Of a DNA stretch of 11,657 nucleotides, positions 1 through 5,563 are shown piece by piece. Position numbers and translations under genes: made by a program. The notes beneath the pieces are model-generated. The model was not told the DNA's origin. It worked only from the letters and a program-made list of their open reading frames with translations, and did not search any database. The stretch covers positions 1 to 11,657 of the forward strand of contig JAEZWR010000009.1 in NCBI GenBank assembly GCA_023420115.1, given 5' to 3'. How positions within the stretch are numbered: position 1 is the first letter of the stretch; each line of letters begins with the position of its first letter. The DNA comes from Bacillota bacterium (GTDB lineage: Bacteria > Bacillota > Clostridia > Saccharofermentanales > Fastidiosipilaceae).

Positions 1-156
1 ATAAGCTTTGACCATAAATTATTACAACTTGTGTGGATCGGATTAAAATCACTAATTGCATATGGTGTATATTTCTATGTTTGTGATTTTATATTCATGC
101 CAGAACCACGCAAATTTTTGAAAATTAGGCCTAGAAAATTGCCTAACAGAAGTTAA
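1..156 (+). CDS. C-terminal end of an unrecognised membrane-like protein (partial)
   Basis: Frame 1 is open from the window edge to a TAA at 154-156, giving 51 residues. The first part is hydrophobic and aromatic (LLQLVWIGLKSLIAYGVYFY, then VCDFIF). It ends in a strongly basic tail (EPRKFLKIRPRKLPNRS). This is the pattern of a last transmembrane helix followed by a positively charged cytoplasmic end. I do not recognise the family. A 51-codon open frame in AT-rich DNA could arise by chance, so the call rests on the orderly composition and on the same strand as its neighbours. The gap to the next gene (157-284) has no other gene-like reading frame. Confidence 0.5.
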   Translation: MSFDHKLLQLVWIGLKSLIAYGVYFYVCDFIFMPEPRKFLKIRPRKLPNRS

Positions 157-166
157 GTATGTCGTA

Positions 167-180
167 GATGTAGTTACATC
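167..180. repeat. Short perfect inverted repeat GATGTA-GT-TACATC
   Basis: Two perfect 6-bp arms are separated by GT, between the partial upstream gene and the yeiH-like gene. No T-run follows, so it does not look like a terminator. It lies about 36 bp upstream of the candidate -35 box, so it could be an operator. No regulator gene is adjacent. Confidence 0.35.
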
Positions 181-215
181 AATTAGTATATTTGTATATT
201 AGTTAAATTATTTAT

Positions 216-246
216 TTGACAGATTCACATTTTGTATGCATTTATA
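216..246 (+). promoter_or_regulatory. Candidate promoter for the yeiH-like gene
   Basis: A perfect -35 hexamer TTGACA (216-221) is followed by an A/T-rich stretch with TTTATA at 241-246. The spacer is 19 bp, longer than ideal. An alternative -10 that keeps a 17-bp spacer (CATTTA, 239-244) is poor. It lies about 40 bp before the gene. The -35 is convincing, the -10 less so. Confidence 0.42.
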
Positions 247-284
247 GGCTTAGAAATAAATGATTGATATTTAGGTAGTTTATA

Positions 285-1337
285 TTGAAATGGGTATATA
301 GTATGGATAAGTTTTTTAATTTTACAAAGAGATTTTATAGCATATCTTTTTTATTAGCTTTTGTCTTAACACTATTTTCTTCTCTGCTCGGTAGGTACCT
401 TGCGACTTTGCCAGGACTTAAAGTAATTGGGGCAATGGTTATATCTCTTTTGCTTGGTATGTTTTTTCAATTTATACCTAGATTAAAAGAAATAATATCT
501 AAAGATATAGCTTTTATTTCCAATAAGTTTCTTCGTTTGGGAATTATACTTCTTGGATTTAAGCTTAATATTGAGGTGCTTATTGAAGCCGGGGTTTCGG
601 TGATTCTTCTAGCTTGCTTTGTTATAGTATATACAATTATTCTTACATATATGTTTGCACGTATGTTAAAAGTTGAACATAGGCTAGCCTTGTTAACTGC
701 GGGAGGTTGTGGTGTATGTGGAGCAGCCGCTGTTATGGGAATATCTCCACAGCTTGAGGCTGAAGCTGATGAATCGGTTTTATCTGTTGCAATTGTTGCA
801 ATTTTAGGAACTGTATTTACCTTGCTAAGTGTGGTTCTTAATAAGCATCTTGGACTAAATCCAAGACAATATGGTATTTTGACAGGATCCAGTTTACATG
901 AAATCGCACATGTTGTTGCAGCAGCAGGTGCGAGTACTTCTGAGTCAATTGATATAGCAATAATTACTAAGTTGGCAAGAGTTCTTCTTTTGGCTCCAAC
1001 TGCAATAATTATGGCTCTTATTTATCATAAAAAGATTAGTCCATCTCATTCAAATACAAAGAAAAAACTACCGATACCATATTTTATGATCGGTTTTCTT
1101 GCGACCTCAGTTATAGGCACACTGATTGTTAAGAGTAATCCATCAGCTGTATCATCAATAAAAAATATTGAAACATTGGCTTTTGTAATACTTGGGATGG
1201 CTATGGCGGCACTTGGATACTCTGTTAATTTTAAAGTTTTAATAAAGAAGGGACATAAAATCTTTTTAGCAGCTACAATGGCTTCAGTTCTTTTATATAT
1301 AACTTGTTTCTTTATTGCTAAGTGTTTTTTTAGATGA
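285..1337 (+). CDS. YeiH family putative sulfate exporter (UPF0324)
   Basis: A polytopic membrane protein of 350 residues, the usual length of the YeiH/UPF0324 family. The family is annotated as putative sulfate exporters, mostly by analogy with relatives in organosulfonate degradation. What is seen: many hydrophobic segments, starting around residues 17-38 and 44-64 and ending in a hydrophobic C-terminus. Family-type motifs are GGCGVCGAAAVMG (mid-protein), SLHEIAHVVAAAG and KLARVLLLAP. The start is a TTG at 285, backed by AGGTAG (273-278) six bases upstream. An in-frame ATG at 303 would give 344 residues but has only a weak ribosome site, so the start is uncertain. No sulfur-metabolism gene is nearby, so the substrate is inferred from the family only. 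The gene stands alone: a long stem-loop and the recA promoter follow it. Confidence 0.9.
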   Translation: MKWVYSMDKFFNFTKRFYSISFLLAFVLTLFSSLLGRYLATLPGLKVIGAMVISLLLGMFFQFIPRLKEIISKDIAFISNKFLRLGIILLGFKLNIEVLIEAGVSVILLACFVIVYTIILTYMFARMLKVEHRLALLTAGGCGVCGAAAVMGISPQLEAEADESVLSVAIVAILGTVFTLLSVVLNKHLGLNPRQYGILTGSSLHEIAHVVAAAGASTSESIDIAIITKLARVLLLAPTAIIMALIYHKKISPSHSNTKKKLPIPYFMIGFLATSVIGTLIVKSNPSAVSSIKNIETLAFVILGMAMAALGYSVNFKVLIKKGHKIFLAATMASVLLYITCFFIAKCFFR

Positions 1338-1342
1338 TGAGT

Positions 1343-1379
1343 TTTATATAAGTTATCATAATAGGATAGTTTATATGAA
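1343..1379 (+). other. 15-bp stem-loop just after the yeiH-like stop codon
   Basis: Bases 1343-1357 pair with 1365-1379 over 15 positions without a break (three G-U wobbles), leaving a 7-base loop ATAATAG. It begins six bases after the TGA. It is AT-rich and has no T-run directly after it; the nearest run of seven Ts is at 1398-1404. It may be a weak or processed 3' end rather than a classic intrinsic terminator. Confidence 0.55.
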
Positions 1380-1390
1380 TTCCGACAAAT

Positions 1391-1476
1391 TAAGAGATTT
1401 TTTTATTTCATGAATTTTTCTCAGTAGCGATTCAATATACATAAATTTCATTAAGATGAGAAAAATAAATCTCTTA
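1391..1476. repeat. Long two-part inverted repeat in the yeiH-recA gap
   Basis: The outer arms TAAGAGATTT (1391-1400) and AAATCTCTTA (1467-1476) are perfect complements. So are the inner arms TTTTTCTCA (1415-1423) and TGAGAAAAA (1457-1465). On the right the two arms are one base apart; on the left 14 bases separate them. The result is a 19-bp stem with a one-sided bulge and a 33-base loop. No open frame of note lies inside. It could be a structured RNA, a bidirectional 3' end or a decayed small repeat. Confidence 0.45.
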
Positions 1477-1554
1477 TGATCTATGCTATAGATTAAATTT
1501 TTGATTAAAAAATTATTTTTTATCGTTCCATAAGTAATATAGATAATATATAGC

Positions 1555-1563
1555 TGTTATAAT
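1555..1563 (+). promoter_or_regulatory. recA promoter, extended -10 (TGTTATAAT)
   Basis: A perfect extended -10 element, TG-N-TATAAT, with the hexamer at 1558-1563. No good -35 is visible 16-18 bp upstream, which is normal for an extended -10. A-tract/T-tract DNA at about 1507-1521 could act as an UP element. Transcription would start near 1570, giving a leader of only about 24 bases and placing the LexA-type box right after the start point. Confidence 0.65.
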
Positions 1564-1572
1564 ATAAACATA

Positions 1573-1584
1573 GAACTAATGTTC
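1573..1584. promoter_or_regulatory. LexA (SOS) operator GAAC-TAAT-GTTC
   Basis: A perfect GAAC-N4-GTTC palindrome, the core of the Gram-positive LexA box. It lies immediately downstream of the predicted recA transcription start and abuts the Shine-Dalgarno GGAGG (1585-1589). A bound repressor would block transcription initiation. Position and gene context fit SOS control of recA. The central four bases do not closely follow the Bacillus consensus. Confidence 0.8.
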
Positions 1585-1593
1585 GGAGGATGT

Positions 1594-2814
1594 ATGGCTA
1601 AATCAAATAAAAAAAGTACAAGTACAGTCGCTCAAGTTTCTAAGGAAGAGAGAACTGCTGCGCTTAAGAGAGCTATGGAGGCTATAGAGAAAAATTTTGG
1701 CGCAGGTTCTTTGGTTAGATTAGGTGACAAGCCTGTTAAGAATGTAGAGGTTATTCCATCTGGAGTAATGAGTTTAGATGCGGCATTGGGTGCTGGTGGA
1801 TATCCAAGAGGAAGAATTATTGAAATATTCGGACATGAATCATCTGGTAAGACAACAGTAACATTGCAAGCTATTGCAGCTTGTCAAAAAAATGGAGGTA
1901 TTGCTGCTTTTATCGATGCTGAGCATGCGCTTGATCCAGCATATGCGAGAAATATTGGAGTTGATATTGATAATCTATTGGTTTCTCAGCCTGACAATGG
2001 TGAGCAGGCTTTGGATATTGCAGAAGCTATAGTTAGAAGTGGTGCAGTTGATCTGATAGTTATTGATTCAGTTGCAGCTCTAGTACCCAAAAGTGAAATC
2101 GAAGGAACCGTAGGTGATGTCGGTGTTGGTGTTCAGGCAAGGATGATGAGCAAGGCCCTTCGTAAATTAACGAGTGTTATTGCAAAGTCAAACTGCGTCT
2201 GTATTTTTATTAATCAGTTAAGAAATACAATTAATAGTTATGGTGCAGGTGCAGGTGGTGGAACAACTACTACAGGAGGACGTGCTCTAAAATTTTATAG
2301 TTCAGTTAGGTTAGATGTTAAAAAGACTGACGTTGTACGTGGCAGTGGACAAGAAAAGGATAGTATTATCGGTATAACTGTCAATGTAAAAATCGTTAAG
2401 AATAAGGTTGCCCCACCCTTTGGAAGCACATCATTTAATATTTACTTTGGACGCGGAGTAGATCACGTTGTTAATGTTATTACTGTTGCTACTGATATGA
2501 ATATTTTACGTAGAACAGGTGCTTGGTATTCCTATGAGGGTAAAAATATCGGACAGGGTCTAGAAAAAACTACTGAATACTTACGTGAAAATGAGGAACT
2601 TTTCAAAGAAATTGAACAGAAAGTGCGTCAAGCACTAAATCCAGCAAGTTCAGATAGTGAATCAAGTAATTCGGATAGTGGAAATGATAGCGAGACAAAC
2701 TTGAAGAAGAATGATAATGCTAAACCTGAAAGTGAGACAGAAGTGGATTCTTTAGATGATATTGATGATGCTGATGATATTTTTGACGATATTTTGGGTT
2801 TGGATGATCTCTAA
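1594..2814 (+). CDS. recA: Recombinase RecA (divergent L2 loop, long acidic tail)
   Basis: A DNA recombinase that forms ATP-dependent filaments on single-stranded DNA, drives strand exchange and triggers LexA self-cleavage. The ATG at 1594 (406 residues) is preferred over the in-frame ATG at 1579. The latter overlaps the LexA box and ribosome site, while GGAGG (1585-1589) precedes 1594 with a short 4-base gap. Seen: Walker A GHESSGKT (about 80-87, with His where Pro is usual), the AEHALDP segment, Walker B LIVIDS (about 154-159) and the conserved GAWYSYEGKNIGQG. Odd: the L2 DNA-binding loop after FINQLR reads NTINSYGAGAGGGTTTTGG instead of the near-invariant form with GNPE. The segment VVNVITVATDMN before GAWYSY is unusual. 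The C-terminus (349-406) is a Ser/Asn/Asp/Glu-rich tail ending in DDIDDADDIFDDILGLDDL. At 406 residues it is longer than the typical 340-355. It is the only recA in view, with recX next to it, so it is probably the functional one. Confidence 0.97.
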   Translation: MAKSNKKSTSTVAQVSKEERTAALKRAMEAIEKNFGAGSLVRLGDKPVKNVEVIPSGVMSLDAALGAGGYPRGRIIEIFGHESSGKTTVTLQAIAACQKNGGIAAFIDAEHALDPAYARNIGVDIDNLLVSQPDNGEQALDIAEAIVRSGAVDLIVIDSVAALVPKSEIEGTVGDVGVGVQARMMSKALRKLTSVIAKSNCVCIFINQLRNTINSYGAGAGGGTTTTGGRALKFYSSVRLDVKKTDVVRGSGQEKDSIIGITVNVKIVKNKVAPPFGSTSFNIYFGRGVDHVVNVITVATDMNILRRTGAWYSYEGKNIGQGLEKTTEYLRENEELFKEIEQKVRQALNPASSDSESSNSDSGNDSETNLKKNDNAKPESETEVDSLDDIDDADDIFDDILGLDDL

Positions 2815-2821
2815 GTTGCCT

Positions 2822-2850
2822 TTGACAGTTATTTTAATTGAAATTGTGAT
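2822..2850 (+). promoter_or_regulatory. Candidate internal promoter for recX
   Basis: TTGACA (2822-2827) is followed after 17 bp by TGTGAT (2845-2850), which matches four of six -10 positions. It lies just after the recA stop and about 100 bp before recX. The -10 overlaps an 18-bp inverted repeat, so it could be regulated. No terminator separates recA and recX, so read-through from recA is also likely. Confidence 0.38.
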
Positions 2851-2859
2851 ATTACAATT
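2842..2859. repeat. 18-bp near-perfect palindrome in the recA-recX gap
   Basis: AATTGTGATATTACAATT is symmetrical in eight of its nine base pairs. It overlaps the candidate -10 of a recX promoter. The size and symmetry suit a dimeric repressor site. It is not the LexA-type box, so any regulator would be different. In RNA it would form only a weak 6-bp AU-rich hairpin. Confidence 0.45.
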
Positions 2860-2954
2860 GATGTGAGACGTAAATATTGCTGATTTAGGTATTAAGAACT
2901 TATGCTTAATATACCGATAATATCGTGCATATTTTATCAAGATAAGGAGATTTT

Positions 2955-3785
2955 ATGTCTGATTCTTTAGACAAAGCCAAAAATCTGATGCAAGATTTTC
3001 TCAATAAGCATCATGATATATATGAAAAGGTTAGGACGGAAAATCTTTTAGATAATAATATAGCTGGTGAACTAGACTCAGAATCCGATGAAACATTGAA
3101 TGAGCAGCAAGATTTGAGTTTGGATAACGAGTCAGTTAATGTTAGAAATTCCCAAAATAGTTTGTCTGAGTTTTCAAATGGATTAATTCAACCTGAGGGG
3201 AGTTCGGTTGATAATTTTATTGATTATTCTTCTGACGATGAAAATGAGGAGGATAAAAAATTTTTTCGACTTAAGAAACAACTTGAATCAATCCCTATTT
3301 ATAATCAAGCTAGGCAGTATGGTATAAATTACCTTAGTAGTATTACACAGACTACAGGTAAATTTTCAGAAAAATTAATTAGTAAGGGCTACCCTGAAAA
3401 ATTAGTTAAATTTCTAGTTTGGGAATTTACTCGTGACGGACTGTTAGACGATTATGCTGTAGCTGGACTAATAATTGATACATTTAGAGGGGCTAGGGCA
3501 GAGAGTCCTTATGCTATGCGCAGACGTTTATTGAGTAGGGGGGTTAGTCCGGATATAGTTGAGCAGATTATAGAAGATGAATATAGCGACACTGATCTTC
3601 TCCTGAGTGAATTTATGAGTGAGCGATGTAAAAGTGAACTTGATAATTTAGATAAATGCAAAGATAAAATTGAGGGAAGAAAAATTATTTCTAAAATTGT
3701 CAGAAGAGGACAAGCAAGGATGTTCTATCAAGCAGATATTTTGAATTATCTAAGAAATAGAAAAAATGGAAGAGATGATACCTAA
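2955..3785 (+). CDS. recX: Regulatory protein RecX with acidic N-terminal extension
   Basis: RecX-family proteins bind RecA filaments and restrain or tune RecA recombinase and co-protease activity. The core lies at about 117-268 and is built of short helical repeats. Recognisable stretches are KLISKGYPEKLVKFLVWEF, RDGLLDDYAVAGLIIDTFRG and AMRRRLLSRGVSPDIVEQII, the typical RecX pattern (glldD..yA, then rrrL..rGv). AAGGAG (2944-2949) sits five bases before the ATG. At 276 residues it is clearly longer than many RecX proteins (about 150-220). The extra length is a low-complexity, Asp/Glu/Ser/Asn-rich region at about 33-100 that looks disordered. It follows recA after 140 bp, the usual partner order, and a strong terminator closes the unit. 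The family call is based on the core and the recA neighbour. Confidence 0.9.
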   Translation: MSDSLDKAKNLMQDFLNKHHDIYEKVRTENLLDNNIAGELDSESDETLNEQQDLSLDNESVNVRNSQNSLSEFSNGLIQPEGSSVDNFIDYSSDDENEEDKKFFRLKKQLESIPIYNQARQYGINYLSSITQTTGKFSEKLISKGYPEKLVKFLVWEFTRDGLLDDYAVAGLIIDTFRGARAESPYAMRRRLLSRGVSPDIVEQIIEDEYSDTDLLLSEFMSERCKSELDNLDKCKDKIEGRKIISKIVRRGQARMFYQADILNYLRNRKNGRDDT

Positions 3786-3803
3786 TACTTTGATATAATA
3801 ATG

Positions 3804-3837
3804 AACTGAGCGAAGCCTTGGCTTCGCTCAGTTTTTT
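3804..3837 (+). terminator. Strong intrinsic terminator after recX
   Basis: The perfect arms AACTGAGCGAAGC (3804-3816) and GCTTCGCTCAGTT (3821-3833) leave a CTTG loop and are followed by a run of six Ts (3832-3837). Its GC-rich stem stands out in this AT-rich DNA. It separates the recA-recX unit from rimO. Confidence 0.95.
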
Positions 3838-3839
3838 CA

Positions 3840-3868
3840 TTGAATCATGAGAGGCATATTAATATTAT
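3840..3868 (+). promoter_or_regulatory. Promoter for rimO-pgsA, likely leaderless start
   Basis: TTGAAT (3840-3845), a 17-bp spacer and TATTAT (3863-3868) form a good housekeeping promoter directly after the recX terminator. Normal spacing puts the transcription start at about 3875, which is the A of the rimO ATG. No Shine-Dalgarno lies at a usable distance; GAGAGG at 3849-3854 is 20 bases away and upstream of the predicted start point. Confidence 0.6.
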
Positions 3869-3874
3869 AAATTT

Positions 3875-5563
3875 ATGAATAATAGAATACTTAATGGAAA
3901 ATTGGCATTAATAAGTTTAGGTTGCCCTAAAAATCAAGTTGACAGTGAATATATAGCTGGCTTGTTAACAGATGCTGGTTTAGAGATAGTTGATGATAAG
4001 TCTGAAGCTAATTATATTATTATTAACACATGTGGTTTTATCGAGGCCGCTATAAGAGAGGCCATAGATGCCATATTGTCAGCTGGTGAAGAAATTGGCA
4101 ATGGTAATTTGAGAAATATAATTGTTTGTGGTTGTGTTGCTCAACGCTTTTCCGAAGAGATTGCAGAAAGTATACCTGAGGTCGATGCGATAGTTGGTGC
4201 AAAAAGTTATTATCAGATAGTTGATGTTATTCGTTATCTTGATCAAGTTAGACTAAATTCATCAGATTCCAATATAGATGATTTAAATACCTTGTCCACT
4301 TATTCAGAATCTGTTGCTGATAATAAAATTAATAGAAATGAGCTTTCTGAGAATATTAGCCTTAAGAGTGATTTGTCACTTGATAATTTAGAATTTTATA
4401 ATGAACTGGAAGAGGGCGTATCAGATAATAATAGTAGGGCAAATAGTATTGTTGAAAAAATTAATAAAGTGAAAAATAACACGGATAAGGCGGAATTAAA
4501 AAATCGCTTTAATCTAAATAATGCTCTTTTATTGAATAAGAAATATGATGATTCTTCTAGTTTAAATAGGAAGGATACTCTTCTCGTAAAGTCTTGGGAA
4601 AAGGCTGATGCTATCGCCCATATGAAGGGGAAGCGCTTGGTTTCAAGTAAAAATTATGCATATTTAAAAATTGCCGAAGGTTGTGCTCATCATTGTACTT
4701 ATTGCGCAATACCTCAGATTAGAGGCCCCCATATAAGTAGACCAATGGAAGATGTCCTTGCCGAAGCAAGAACACTGATAGCATCTGGATATCATGAAAT
4801 TATTTTGGTTGCTCAAGATTTGAGTTATTATGGTGTTGATCTTTATGGATATAGTAGGTTAAATGAGTTAATTGAGGAACTGCTTAAAAATAGTGAACTG
4901 AAGTGGTTGCGTTGCTTATATTTATATCCTCAGGCAATAAATGAACATTTCATTGAACTAATGCAAAAAGATGAAAGATTATGTCCATATGTAGACTTAC
5001 CAATTCAGCATGCATCAAATAAAATATTGAAGCGTATGGCGAGAAGAGAGTCTAAAGAAGAATTAAAATCTTTGATAAATAATCTACGCAGTAAAGTTCC
5101 TGATATAAGCATAAGGACAACGGTTATGTTAGGATTTCCAGGCGAAGATGAGCAGGATTTTGAGGAATTAAAAGATTTTGTAGGAGAGATAGGTTTTGAT
5201 AATATGGGCGCTTTTGTCTATTCTGCCGAACAGGGAACAGCCGCTGCTAAAATGCCAAATCAAGTTGATAAAGATATTGCTAATAGACGATATGAGGAGA
5301 TAATGTCTATACAACAGGAGATATCTTATCGTAAATTAAAAGAGCGAGTTGGGAGTCGCTTAGAAGTTATTTTAGAGAAAAAAAGTGATGATGGAATTTT
5401 TTATATAGGAAGATCAAAATATGAGGCACCAGAGATAGATAATCAGATTTATATTTTATCGCAGGTCTCAGATGTAGAACTTAATAAATATTATTATGTT
5501 GAAATTATAGATAGTGATGAATATAGTTTGACAGGAGTGATAAGAGATGAATTTATCAAATAA
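3875..5563 (+). CDS. rimO: Ribosomal protein S12 methylthiotransferase RimO with an inserted linker
   Basis: A radical-SAM enzyme with two iron-sulfur clusters that methylthiolates a conserved aspartate of ribosomal protein S12. Seen: an N-terminal methylthiotransferase domain with the three expected cysteines (C17 in SLGCPKN, C53 in NTCGFI, C87 in CGCVAQR). The radical-SAM motif CAHHCTYC follows (C270, C274, C277), inside KIAEGC...AIPQIRGPHISRP. Further marks are DLPIQHAS and MLGFPGEDEQDF, then a TRAM-like C-terminal domain (about 490-560). RimO rather than MiaB or MtaB is supported by SLGCPKNQVDSE and by YAYLKIAEGC. The protein has 562 residues against the usual 430-450. The excess is an Asn/Asp/Ser/Lys-rich stretch between the first two domains (about 127-240), with no recognisable motif. 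It stays in frame, so it is an insertion rather than damage. The ATG has no Shine-Dalgarno and an in-frame stop lies 15 bases upstream. The 3' end overlaps pgsA by 17 bases. Confidence 0.95.
   Translation: MNNRILNGKLALISLGCPKNQVDSEYIAGLLTDAGLEIVDDKSEANYIIINTCGFIEAAIREAIDAILSAGEEIGNGNLRNIIVCGCVAQRFSEEIAESIPEVDAIVGAKSYYQIVDVIRYLDQVRLNSSDSNIDDLNTLSTYSESVADNKINRNELSENISLKSDLSLDNLEFYNELEEGVSDNNSRANSIVEKINKVKNNTDKAELKNRFNLNNALLLNKKYDDSSSLNRKDTLLVKSWEKADAIAHMKGKRLVSSKNYAYLKIAEGCAHHCTYCAIPQIRGPHISRPMEDVLAEARTLIASGYHEIILVAQDLSYYGVDLYGYSRLNELIEELLKNSELKWLRCLYLYPQAINEHFIELMQKDERLCPYVDLPIQHASNKILKRMARRESKEELKSLINNLRSKVPDISIRTTVMLGFPGEDEQDFEELKDFVGEIGFDNMGAFVYSAEQGTAAAKMPNQVDKDIANRRYEEIMSIQQEISYRKLKERVGSRLEVILEKKSDDGIFYIGRSKYEAPEIDNQIYILSQVSDVELNKYYYVEIIDSDEYSLTGVIRDEFIK

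Noticed and set aside
2752..2940. Open frame on the - strand over the recA end and recA-recX gap
   Set aside because: It mirrors the Asp-rich recA tail, giving an Ile/Asn-rich translation. It has no ribosome site or recognisable protein features.
3794..3799. TATAAT with a preceding TG just before the recX terminator
   Set aside because: It would start transcription straight into the strong terminator hairpin and has no -35, so it is probably a chance match.
4253..4594. Possibility that the RimO insert is a mobile intron, intein or frameshift scar
   Set aside because: The reading frame is continuous. No splice-junction residues, intein motifs, terminal repeats or composition break beyond residue bias were seen.
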